From contig NZ_JADLQO010000001.1 in NCBI RefSeq assembly GCF_015477775.1, positions 868,001 to 932,000 on the forward strand: a DNA stretch of 64,000 bases. The letters are read 5' to 3'. The position numbers and the translations under genes were made by a program. This document shows, piece by piece, positions 43,783 to 51,917 of the stretch. This stretch comes from Nocardia abscessus. Its GTDB lineage: Bacteria; Actinomycetota; Actinomycetes; Mycobacteriales; Mycobacteriaceae. Position 1 is the first letter of the stretch. The number at the start of each line of letters is the position of its first letter. The notes beneath the pieces are model-generated. The model had not been told where the DNA came from, ran no database searches, and worked only from the letters and a program-made list of their open reading frames with translations.

Positions 43783-44958
43783 ATGAAGTCGTTCACAGTG
43801 AAACCTGTGCCTGTGGAGATACACCATGACGACAATTCCGTAATCGCTATTCTCAAGCTGGTAGGTCAGGCCTGCAATATCGATTGTTCGTATTGCTACG
43901 AGCGGCGAAAGCCCGACCAGGCAGGTGCCTTGAATGCCGAACAGGTTCAGCATTTTCTCGATCGGCTGGGCTCCAGAAGTGTGCACTGCATCCTGCACGG
44001 TGGAGAACCGCTCCTGCTCGGGAAGCGAAGGATGACACCGATTCTCGAAGTCTTGAGAGATTGCCCGACCGTGGAATCGGTGGCGATCCAGACCAATGCC
44101 GTCCGACTCGACGCCTCCTGGCTTCAGCTCTTCGACGAGTACTGCCCCGGCTTGACCTGGGGGGTGAGCTTCGACGGCGTGGGGCCGCAGTCGAAATACC
44201 GCATCGATTACAGCGGAAGATCGACCGATGCGGCCACGCTGGCCGGCATCAGGCTGCTCGGCGAAACAGGTCATTCCTTCGGCCTGATCTGTGTTGTCAC
44301 CACAGCTCATGTCGGTGGCGGCCGCGAGTTCATGGATTCGGTGAAGGACTTCGAAGGCCTCGCATCAGTCAAGCTCCTGCCCTGCTATGACGAGGACGTG
44401 TCTGTGCGCCCGCGTGCCACGGTCAGCGGAAAGCTTATGGAGCTGTACGCGAGCGAGGGGGGTGGTCGCGACGGCCGGCCGGGCTGGACTATCAGTCCCA
44501 CCGACTACGCGCAGTTCGTCGAGGATGCCCAAGATGCATGGATCTCTTCAGGCGCGTGGCGGTCGTTCTCGTTGGAGCCCACGGTGTCGATAGCCAACAA
44601 TCTGTCGGGCCTGGAAGGTACGTACACCGACTACTCGATGACGAAGGACGGGCAACTCCTCACGCTCTACCCTGGCGGCAGGGTCGCGGGGCATGACCGC
44701 GGACATGAGTTCGTCCTCAACGAGACCACGACCGACCAGATAGACAAATTCCTCGAGACGCAGTCGAATCAGGCCGTTGCCGAGTGGGCCCCATTTCTCG
44801 AAGAGTGCAAGGCATGTTCTGCCTGGGCCGGCTGCCGGGGCAGTGAACTGTTCATGCGCAAAGTCATGCGTGATGCGGGCCTCTCAGAGGAATTCTGTGA
44901 TGCTCGCCGCACAATCGTGGGCAGTGTGGATCGGTTGCTTCAGAGGAGCGAAGAATGA
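43783..44958 (+). CDS. Radical SAM peptide-modifying enzyme (FxsB/SPASM-like)
   Basis: A 391-residue protein. CNIDCSYCYE at residues 31-40 holds the Cys-X3-Cys-X2-Cys that binds the [4Fe-4S] cluster; HGGEPLLL is the SAM-contacting strand; the C-terminal CKACSAWAGCRG plus a later Cys (EFC) resembles a shortened SPASM auxiliary-cluster domain. The pattern is that of FxsB/XyeB/GrrM-type enzymes that crosslink or epimerise ribosomal peptides. It overlaps the HEXXH gene by four bases (ATGA), so both are made together. The likely substrate is the 43495 peptide. Confidence 0.82.
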   Translation: MKSFTVKPVPVEIHHDDNSVIAILKLVGQACNIDCSYCYERRKPDQAGALNAEQVQHFLDRLGSRSVHCILHGGEPLLLGKRRMTPILEVLRDCPTVESVAIQTNAVRLDASWLQLFDEYCPGLTWGVSFDGVGPQSKYRIDYSGRSTDAATLAGIRLLGETGHSFGLICVVTTAHVGGGREFMDSVKDFEGLASVKLLPCYDEDVSVRPRATVSGKLMELYASEGGGRDGRPGWTISPTDYAQFVEDAQDAWISSGAWRSFSLEPTVSIANNLSGLEGTYTDYSMTKDGQLLTLYPGGRVAGHDRGHEFVLNETTTDQIDKFLETQSNQAVAEWAPFLEECKACSAWAGCRGSELFMRKVMRDAGLSEEFCDARRTIVGSVDRLLQRSEE

Positions 44959-45848
44959 GTGAAATCAGCTGCTTTCTTACAGTGGACGAAGAAATTCGGA
45001 AATTTCGTACCCGGCGGGCCCACCTCGTTCGGAACGGGCTCGAGAGTCTCGGACTCGACCACCCCATAATTCGTGGAGATGAACTCGCCGACTACGCGAT
45101 CGCGAACGAAGTTGCCTTCCACCTCAGGGAATCCATCGAGAAGTCCCAGGGCAGCGAAATCGAGTTGCGCGCATCTGCCCATGAGCTCTTGGAGGACGGC
45201 GCTAGGGCCCTGGTCGCGGTGGATTCGGTCAAGGCGTTGCAGTGTGCAGGTCTCGACGAGGATCAGTGCATGTTCTCCCATGGGCTCGCCATCGCCAGCC
45301 CTTCCTCGCGGGAACGGGAGCTGTTGACGAGTGCCGTGCGGGTGCTCGAGCGAACCGGAAACCTGCGGTGCTTCAGCGACACAGTTGGCGTTGTGGCGGT
45401 TCTCGGTATTGCAACCCCAGGAGCGCCGACGGCTACGTGGGCAACGGGAGGGCTTCCGTATGTCGTTCACCTGCACCTCATGCCACGAGCCGAGCTTGTC
45501 GCTCGTGACTTGATTCACGAGGCGACACATGCGTACTTGAACGACTGGCTGGCATCACGGGGCCTGCGTCTCGACCCGTACACGCCCATCTTCTGGTCGC
45601 CGTGGAAGGACGCGAAGCGGCCACTGTTCGGGTTTGTTCACTCGATCATGGCCTTCTCGGTTGTGACCGCATTCCTGGCGAGCGTGATGTCGGACGACAG
45701 CTCGGACTGGTTCTGGCTGAGTCCGTTCCACAGTGCGGAGAGGGATCGGCTGCGCAGCTGCGAAGAGTCCGTGGCATCCGCTGTGTCAATGCTGCCCGAC
45801 GACCTCGGCAAGCGCGTCGCGGCCATCTATGCGCTGGCGGTGGAGTAG
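44955..45848 (+). CDS. HEXXH-motif protein of a peptide-modification module
   Basis: A 297-residue protein. HEATH at residues 188-192 in DLIHEATHAYLNDWL gives the HEXXH metal site. The rest is alpha-helical, and its C-terminal half contains a hydrophobic run (SIMAFSVVTAFLASVM). In FxsB-type RiPP clusters an HEXXH domain, fused or separate, accompanies the radical SAM protein; some are thought to hydroxylate the peptide, others may be proteases. ATG 44955 follows AGAGGAG. Tight coupling to the radical SAM gene is the main support. Confidence 0.75.
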   Translation: MSEISCFLTVDEEIRKFRTRRAHLVRNGLESLGLDHPIIRGDELADYAIANEVAFHLRESIEKSQGSEIELRASAHELLEDGARALVAVDSVKALQCAGLDEDQCMFSHGLAIASPSSRERELLTSAVRVLERTGNLRCFSDTVGVVAVLGIATPGAPTATWATGGLPYVVHLHLMPRAELVARDLIHEATHAYLNDWLASRGLRLDPYTPIFWSPWKDAKRPLFGFVHSIMAFSVVTAFLASVMSDDSSDWFWLSPFHSAERDRLRSCEESVASAVSMLPDDLGKRVAAIYALAVE

Positions 45849-45851
45849 GAC

Positions 45852-47033
45852 ATGTCCGTCGTGGTTTCGCCGTGGGGCGAGTTCAAGCCGGAGTACGGCT
45901 ATGCCTGTGCAGAGTACGGGCCAGGTGGCGCCGAGCAGGCCAGCGCGGACGGCCTGGCCAACCTGGCAGGCAGCGAAAGGTTCACCCTTCAGACCAGGGT
46001 GAACTGTGGATCCATCGCGAAGCTGGTGACCGCGCACTTCGTGACGCGACTCTGGAGCAGCCGAGATGAGCGTGAGCAACTCCGCATCGGCACTCTGCTC
46101 CCTGGAGTCCCCAGCCCCTTGCGCGACGTCACTGTCGAGAGATGTTTGACGCATACGACAGGACTGTGGGATTTTCGGTCCCTGATCCCGCTGTTCGGCG
46201 AGAGGTCGACCTTCGCCTACGGGGTGTCGGACGCATTCGAGCTCGCGATCAAGCAGACGCATCTGGTGCCAGGCTTCGAGCGGCAATACAGCAACACCAA
46301 CTATCTTCTGCTCGGGGTGGCAGTCGAACGGGAGACCGGCGCTCTGCTCCAAGATCTCGTGGTGGATTGGCTGGGCTCGGACGTCGGCAACTTTGTTACC
46401 AACCCACGTGCAGTTGTGCCTGCGCGGGCTCGCGGTTACGAGGTCGGAGCGAATGAGGATGTACTCGAATTCGGTTCGTTCGTCGATGGGAGGGGTTCGA
46501 CCAACTTCTGGGCGAACACCCAAGAGTTGGCCACGCTCATCGAGCGCGTAACGAACGGCTTCGAGACCCGGCCGGTGTATGGAGGCCTGGCCCTGAGCAG
46601 CGATACGTTCTATGTTGCCGGCCAGGACGGCGGATTCCGGGCTGCGGCCGTCATCGACGCGAACAACAGGCGCTGCCATGTCGCTCTGACGAACGACCCT
46701 GCACTAACTCCGCTGGATATCATGGCTACGCACACGGGCCTTCGGGTCCAAGGAACAGAAACGACAAGCCGTGCGCGCGAGCATGTATCCGGCGATCGGA
46801 CTGAATTCGAGGGAACGTTCGCCTCAGCTTCCCTCGGTGTTCAGCTATCCCTTGCAGGAGCGCCCGACGGCGCACTTGTCGTGAGCGTGGGTGACCGAGT
46901 GCTCGGCAAACTCGAGCGCGAGACCTCCGGCTCGTTCTCCGATGGCCATCTGGAGATCGTCGAACGGAACGACACGATCTACCTGTCGATAAACCATGCG
47001 CGGGGTATACCGCTCGATCGTGTATTCCCCTAA
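45852..47033 (+). CDS. Serine hydrolase of the beta-lactamase/transpeptidase type
   Basis: A 393-residue protein without a signal peptide. GSIAKLV holds the Ser-x-x-Lys nucleophile pair; YSNTNY is the second motif (YxN); LTHTTGLWDF is the family's conserved HTTG; GQDGG near residue 258 stands for the third box. The C-terminal 90 residues are beta-rich. Most relatives are exported, but this one appears cytosolic. In this cluster it may cut a leader, remove a protecting group or form an ester/amide. It follows the HEXXH gene after three bases. Confidence 0.75.
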   Translation: MSVVVSPWGEFKPEYGYACAEYGPGGAEQASADGLANLAGSERFTLQTRVNCGSIAKLVTAHFVTRLWSSRDEREQLRIGTLLPGVPSPLRDVTVERCLTHTTGLWDFRSLIPLFGERSTFAYGVSDAFELAIKQTHLVPGFERQYSNTNYLLLGVAVERETGALLQDLVVDWLGSDVGNFVTNPRAVVPARARGYEVGANEDVLEFGSFVDGRGSTNFWANTQELATLIERVTNGFETRPVYGGLALSSDTFYVAGQDGGFRAAAVIDANNRRCHVALTNDPALTPLDIMATHTGLRVQGTETTSRAREHVSGDRTEFEGTFASASLGVQLSLAGAPDGALVVSVGDRVLGKLERETSGSFSDGHLEIVERNDTIYLSINHARGIPLDRVFP

Positions 47034-47087
47034 CAGCAAGCGGGCCGTCGAGCTCGGCAGTGATTTGATTCAGTGGAACGGAAGTGG

Positions 47088-47825
47088 ATGGGCGTGGCGG
47101 AAGTGCAGGTCTCCGCGGATTCGATCATGTCATTGGAGAGGGAGCCTCTTCCGGCCGCCCTACGCGAGCTGGGAGTTAGTCTGCTCCGCGAGCATTCCAA
47201 CACGATTGATCGCGATCGATTGTTGTCAGTATATGGGGAACTGATGGCCAGTCTCTCGCGGACCGAGAACGGCGCGGTCGTCGAGCTGGGATGCTACAAA
47301 GGCGCGATGTCCGCATGGATGCGGGCGCTTCTGGACTTTTGTCGATCGACGCGCGAGATTCACGTCTTCGATTCTTTCGAAGGTCTGCCACGGCCGTCCG
47401 AGATCGATGGTGACCATCTGAAGGAAGGCGACGTGCGAGCGTCCCGAGAAGACGTGCTGGACCTTCACGAGCGGCTGGAACTGAGGCCCCCGATTGTTCA
47501 CCCCGGCTGGTTCGAAGACACACTCGGAGAATTGCCGGATAAGATCGCTTTTGCGTATATTGACGCAGACTTCTACGAGTCGATGGCATGCGCGTTGAGG
47601 GCGGTGCTTCCACGGCTGGTACCCGGCGCCACAGTGATTATGGACGACTATGCGGACTTGGCCAGGAATCCCCATGCATGGGCCGAGATGGCGGGGGTCA
47701 AGAAAGCCTGGGATGACGTCACCGACGGCCGCCTGGAGCTCGATGTGATTCTCGGCTTCGGTGATCTGGCTTTCGGGGTGCACCGTGCCAGCTGCGACTC
47801 GCCTCTGGACCGAAGGACCGTATAG
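47088..47825 (+). CDS. TylF/MycF-type O-methyltransferase
   Basis: About 245 residues. It has VVELGCYKGAMSAWMRALL (SAM motif I), HVFDSFEGLPRPSEIDGD, IDADFYESMACALRAVLPRLVPGATVIMDDY with the metal-binding Asp residues of the macrocin O-methyltransferase family. These methylate sugar or small-molecule hydroxyls. ATG 47088, GTG 47073 and GTG 47094 are all possible starts. The family supports a hydroxyl made by a cluster oxygenase as the acceptor. Confidence 0.75.
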   Translation: MGVAEVQVSADSIMSLEREPLPAALRELGVSLLREHSNTIDRDRLLSVYGELMASLSRTENGAVVELGCYKGAMSAWMRALLDFCRSTREIHVFDSFEGLPRPSEIDGDHLKEGDVRASREDVLDLHERLELRPPIVHPGWFEDTLGELPDKIAFAYIDADFYESMACALRAVLPRLVPGATVIMDDYADLARNPHAWAEMAGVKKAWDDVTDGRLELDVILGFGDLAFGVHRASCDSPLDRRTV

Positions 47826-47827
47826 CC

Positions 47828-49069
47828 ATGGCTCGTAGCCACGTTCTCGTCGTGGGTGCCGCCCTTGCCGCCGACTTCGCGTCTGCGCATCCAGAGGTCC
47901 ACACATCGGTTCTCTGCCACAGGCCTGCCGAGCCCAAGTCGCCCGGCGTTTTCCTACGCGAAATTAATGTTGAACGTAATAGCGCACCGGAGGCGTGGCT
48001 CGACAGCGCGAGAGAGATCAGTAATACATGTCCTGTCGACCGCGTGGTCGCCTTCGGCGAGAACGAGCAGATAATAGCTGCGACCATTGCCACGCATCTG
48101 GGGCTCGACGGCCATCACAGCATAGATGTTGCAAGAGCAGTGGCCGATAAGATCGAGATGCGCAAGCGGCTGTTAGCCTGCGGGCTGGGCACCGTAGGTT
48201 TTGCGGAGGCTCCGGATTTCCACGCGATTGAACGTTTCGCCCACGGACAATCGGAGAACCGCTGCCTTGTCAAACCGGCTATGGGTACGGGGAGTCGCGG
48301 GATTTCGGAGCTCGTAGACCTTCGCCAGTGTGAGACGGCCTTCAATCGGGCACGCGACGTGGCGCACCCTATCGCCGGCACACAGCGCGTGATGGTCGAG
48401 CAGTTCAAGCCAGGGCGTCAGTTGAGCGTGGAGTGCATCTCCGAGGCGGGCGAGCACCGCCCAGTGGCCATTACGCAGAAATACACTGACGAGCGGACGT
48501 TCGCCGAGGTAGGGCACTGCGTCCCCGCCGATCTGTCGACTGCGGAGGTCAGTGCGGTCGTGACGGGCACGGTTGCCGCGCTCGACGCCCTGGGAGTGCG
48601 GTACGGCCCGACCCATACCGAACTCGTTCTCGGGAAAGCCGGTCGAGTCGATCTCATCGAGACGCACACTCGCCTCGGCGGTCACGGAATCCCTGATCTT
48701 GTAGCGGATGCCATTGGTATCGACCTGTATGACCTCACATTTGCTCAGGTGGCGGGCGCCTCGGTGATTTCGCGCGTATCCGAGATACTGCCCCGCGCGG
48801 GATCCAGCCGGGCAGTCTGGTTCGGGTATTCGCCGGTTGGCGGGCGTGTCCGCTCTGTCCGGAGTGCGGTTCAGTCTGAGGCCCAGGTCGAGGTGCTGGT
48901 CAATCGCGGCGACCTGGTTACTGCGGACATGACTCGTTCCTCGCGGGTTGTAGCTGCACGAGCGTCCGGCCCGACTGAAGCGGACGCAATGAGAAAGGCC
49001 GCGCAAGCCGTCTCGGAAGTGACATTGGTAATCGAGTGCTCGATGACTGCACAGCTTCTGGGCTACTGA
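47828..49069 (+). CDS. ATP-grasp carboxylate-amine ligase
   Basis: A 413-residue ligase. It has NRCLVKPAMGTGSRGISELV (ATP-binding Lys and Gly-rich loop), VMVEQFKPGRQLSVECIS, and LVLGKAGRVDLIETHTRLGGHGIPDLV, the metal/ATP end typical of L-amino-acid ligases of the BacD/RizA type. It would join two amino acids or cap a peptide via an acyl phosphate. ATG 47828 comes two bases after the previous stop. Which acid and amine are joined is not predictable. Confidence 0.78.
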   Translation: MARSHVLVVGAALAADFASAHPEVHTSVLCHRPAEPKSPGVFLREINVERNSAPEAWLDSAREISNTCPVDRVVAFGENEQIIAATIATHLGLDGHHSIDVARAVADKIEMRKRLLACGLGTVGFAEAPDFHAIERFAHGQSENRCLVKPAMGTGSRGISELVDLRQCETAFNRARDVAHPIAGTQRVMVEQFKPGRQLSVECISEAGEHRPVAITQKYTDERTFAEVGHCVPADLSTAEVSAVVTGTVAALDALGVRYGPTHTELVLGKAGRVDLIETHTRLGGHGIPDLVADAIGIDLYDLTFAQVAGASVISRVSEILPRAGSSRAVWFGYSPVGGRVRSVRSAVQSEAQVEVLVNRGDLVTADMTRSSRVVAARASGPTEADAMRKAAQAVSEVTLVIECSMTAQLLGY

Positions 49070-49122
49070 TGTTCAGCCTCGACCCAGGCCCGATAGCAGG
49101 CCGTGGTTCGGTCACGAAACGG

Positions 49123-49140
49123 GCCGGGCCGAAGCCCGGC
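49123..49140 (+). terminator. Hairpin after the ATP-grasp gene
   Basis: GCCGGGC (49123-49129), loop CGAA, GCCCGGC (49134-49140): a perfect 7-bp stem with a stable tetraloop. There is no T tract. It may partly terminate before the oxygenase gene. Confidence 0.5.
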
Positions 49141-49215
49141 GCAAGTTGCGCAGTTGCCTTCCGGTCCCGCGGATGTATGGATTCAATAGGGTCGAACCTG
49201 AGGAGGGGAGGATAG

Positions 49216-49914
49216 GTGTCGAGTTCGGGGCAGGAAATACACAGCGTCGAGCAAGCGTGCACACCGTCGGAGGCTGCCGAGCTGTTGTATCGCATGGAAG
49301 ATTTTCTCGGAGCCTCAAAAGGAATGTATGTGGCCGGCGGCCGCAGAATCGTCTCGGTACACGAAATTCCGGGTCATACAGGCAGGGAAGCTGCGGCGAT
49401 ATATGAGCCGAGTGGACGCGTCGAGTGCACAGAGATCCCTCCGGACGTGGAGGAGATCCTCGAAGGCATCTTCGGTAGAAACCTACCGTCGATTCAATAT
49501 GTCTACCCAGAAGCCGTCCGTAACAATGGGTGGTTCTATGTCGAATACGGCGTCGGTCAGTTCGTTAATCCTCACGTCGACTATCATGGACGGATAGGAG
49601 ACCCTTGGCCAGGTGTACTGGCGACTGTCTCTCTATCGGTTAGCAATGCAGACATCGGCGGGCAGTTCTTTGTCGAATCGAGCGGTGACAGTTCTGTATG
49701 GGAAGAGCCACGCCGCGCGCGGCGCGGGTTGGACTGGAGTACTCCATCCTTCCGCGCCCAGCGCCGCGTTCGCTGGACGGCCCAGCACGAGCCTGGGGAC
49801 ATGCTGATCTGGGGTTCTCAAGTCGTTCATGGAACGGTGCCGGTGCAGGAGGGCCGCTCGTGTAAGTTCCTGACGCAACTACTGACCGCAGAAACAGAGG
49901 CAATAGATGTCTGA
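49216..49914 (+). CDS. 2-oxoglutarate/Fe(II)-dependent oxygenase
   Basis: A 232-residue enzyme with GTG 49216 preceded by GAGGGGAGG. The facial triad is HVD in NPHVDYHGRIGD and the distal His in SQVVHGTVPV; the latter is followed by the Arg/Ser region (EGRSCKF) that holds 2-oxoglutarate. It probably hydroxylates a cluster intermediate, perhaps giving the oxygen that the TylF-like enzyme methylates. Its end overlaps the next gene. Confidence 0.75.
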   Translation: MSSSGQEIHSVEQACTPSEAAELLYRMEDFLGASKGMYVAGGRRIVSVHEIPGHTGREAAAIYEPSGRVECTEIPPDVEEILEGIFGRNLPSIQYVYPEAVRNNGWFYVEYGVGQFVNPHVDYHGRIGDPWPGVLATVSLSVSNADIGGQFFVESSGDSSVWEEPRRARRGLDWSTPSFRAQRRVRWTAQHEPGDMLIWGSQVVHGTVPVQEGRSCKFLTQLLTAETEAIDV

Positions 49915-50521
49915 CAAGGTACCACTGTGCATCGTCATCAATGGGCCATCCGCCGCCGGGAAAACGACGCTTACAGCAGCAATCCAGGATCGTCTCGAGG
50001 AACCGTTGCTGCGGTTCGGAGTGGACGAACTCTATCGTATGATTCCAGATCAGTGGGCTGGTGGCGTGGCCAACGCACGTTACGCCGACCGAGGTTTCAC
50101 CTATCAGGATGTGCCCTCCATGCCAGGCGCGCGCCGCATTCATAACGGTGTCGACGCCATGTCCATGCTTTATGCGATGAATTCGGCTATTCTGGGGATT
50201 CTCAGTGCCCGCGTAGGCGTGATCGTCGATGGTCAAGCCTTCGAGCCCAGCGTTAACCAGGATCTGGAGAATCGCCTCCGTGACCTGGAGGCCAAGGGAG
50301 AAGCGCGGGTCGCGATCATCGAAATCGCCGCGGCTGACGAGCAGTTGGCGGACCGGCAGCGACGTCATGCGCATCCCGTTGGCCTGTCCCTTCATCACAA
50401 TATTCTTCCTAAGCAAGCCGCCCGGCCCGATCTGGTCGTGGAGACGTCTCACATGACACCTGATGAGGTAGCGGATCTAGTGTGCGACTGGATCGAAAAG
50501 GAATGTTCCGAGCGTTCGTAG
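49907..50521 (+). CDS. Chloramphenicol-phosphotransferase-like kinase
   Basis: A 204-residue P-loop kinase. GPSAAGKTTLTAAI is the Walker A; RFGVDELYRMIPDQW is the typical FGVD block of the CPT family; LPKQAARPDLVVETSH near the end matches the CPT tail. Streptomyces CPT phosphorylates chloramphenicol for self-protection. Here it may phosphorylate the product or an intermediate, as part of synthesis or to keep it inactive inside the cell. A second kinase-type gene follows. Confidence 0.78.
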   Translation: MSDKVPLCIVINGPSAAGKTTLTAAIQDRLEEPLLRFGVDELYRMIPDQWAGGVANARYADRGFTYQDVPSMPGARRIHNGVDAMSMLYAMNSAILGILSARVGVIVDGQAFEPSVNQDLENRLRDLEAKGEARVAIIEIAAADEQLADRQRRHAHPVGLSLHHNILPKQAARPDLVVETSHMTPDEVADLVCDWIEKECSERS

Positions 50522-50613
50522 GGGTACTTGGGGCGGGCACCCGCATACGGCGGATGATCTAGATCGCTAAGATCAGGCGGTCCTTTATGGACTGAACGGC
50601 ACTGATTACAAGT

Positions 50614-50694
50614 AAGGACGTACCTTCCGCCCGGCGTTGATACGCCGGACAATCGAACCTATTGAGTTCAGATTCTCCGGGAAGGTATGTCCTT
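50614..50694 (+). promoter_or_regulatory. Long inverted repeat with nested hairpin before the APH-like gene
   Basis: AAGGACGTACCTTCC (50614-50628) pairs with GGAAGGTATGTCCTT (50680-50694), 14 of 15 bases. Inside, CCGGCG (50631-50636) and CGCCGG (50643-50648) make a second hairpin. The 81-base element could be a leader attenuator or processing site for the mRNA of the next gene, or a terminator of the row before it. Confidence 0.5.
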
Positions 50695-50793
50695 CCGTAA
50701 CAATAAACAATGCATGGCTACCGGATGTGCAGACCGTCTATCGCGGACCGTTCACGGGAGCAATTAAGAACATTTTTCGGGGGGAACTTCATA

Positions 50794-51801
50794 ATGTCAA
50801 CCATTGGATACCCATTCATACTTTCGTCGGAAATCGCTGGCTCGCGGCCGGAAAAAGTTACACGGAGCATATCCTCGGAGGCCAGCGCAAAGGCCAAGTA
50901 TTATATGATGGAAAATGGGTTGACCATCATTGGAGAAAACAGTCGAAATCATGTAATGGGGTGTGGCCCGGATACCTTTTGCAAGTCGATGACTCCCGAC
51001 TCGGCGCACCGTATGGAGAACTTTTACCCGCTGTTGGACCGTGCTGCGCTGACAACCGGATTCGTGCCGAGGCTCCTGGCTATCGACTGCATCGACGAGG
51101 AGGTCAGTATCGCATGCTTCGAGTATGTCCACGGTAGAGGTGGAATCGCGCGCGATACAAAGGATTGCCTCAGTATGTACGCGGAATTGCAGGCATCAGC
51201 TGTGCGGCACGGAACCGAAGCGACGAAGATACTGATCGATGCCTGCCACAACGAAGTTTCCACATGGAGCGAAGAACTTCTACATTCATGGGACCCAGTC
51301 CACTGGACCGATCCCAAAATTCTGCACTGGGCTGGAGTCGATGCTCGAGCTATGACCGAAATCGGCCTTCCGGCGCTCCGATCTGTCGGGAGTCTGCTGA
51401 CTGCGCTCTCACCCGATGGGATATGCTCGCCCGTGCACGCTGATTTGTACGTAGGAAACTATCTGCGCACTTCCACGAACCAGGCCGTTATCTTCGATTG
51501 GGATGAAGGTTACTGGGGGCTTCCCGGTATGGGATTGCAGATTCTTGTTCGCGAAGCGATGGACAGCAGCATCGATGGCCTCGAATACAAGGACCTCCTC
51601 GAGCTTGCGCCGCCTTTGGTCGAGATGGGAATCAGTGAGTCCGACTTGGCAGTCAGAACGCTCGCCAGCGCAGTCGTCGAGATCGCCGGCGTGAGGCAAT
51701 CGCTGACAGAGCTCCAAAGGCCGCGCGAGCGACATGCCGCGTACCTGGCGGCTTGGGCGTGCCGGTACGAGTGGGTCATCAAGAGGGCACAGCTCTGCTG
51801 A
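50794..51801 (+). CDS. Aminoglycoside-phosphotransferase-like kinase
   Basis: A 335-residue kinase of the APH fold. PVHADLYVGNYL is the HxDxxxxN catalytic loop, and IFDWDEGYWG is the metal-binding DFG-like segment. GGGGGG lies nine bases before ATG 50794. APH enzymes phosphorylate aminoglycosides, viomycin-like peptides or small metabolites. A second kinase next to the CPT-like gene suggests either two-step phosphorylation or self-resistance. The last plus-strand gene of this half. Confidence 0.75.
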   Translation: MSTIGYPFILSSEIAGSRPEKVTRSISSEASAKAKYYMMENGLTIIGENSRNHVMGCGPDTFCKSMTPDSAHRMENFYPLLDRAALTTGFVPRLLAIDCIDEEVSIACFEYVHGRGGIARDTKDCLSMYAELQASAVRHGTEATKILIDACHNEVSTWSEELLHSWDPVHWTDPKILHWAGVDARAMTEIGLPALRSVGSLLTALSPDGICSPVHADLYVGNYLRTSTNQAVIFDWDEGYWGLPGMGLQILVREAMDSSIDGLEYKDLLELAPPLVEMGISESDLAVRTLASAVVEIAGVRQSLTELQRPRERHAAYLAAWACRYEWVIKRAQLC

Positions 51802-51917
51802 GCCTGGCCGGAACTCCGCTCATTGGACGGTCGGCAAGATGAGACCAGCCGCGACGTGCCCGCCACGCCGGCCGCTCCGATGCGGGAACCTGGCGTAGCG
51901 GGCGAAGCAACCACGAC

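Noticed and set aside
50637..51137. Frame overlapping the start of the APH-like gene
   Set aside because: The APH frame has the catalytic motifs and a good ribosome site; this one starts inside the hairpin element.
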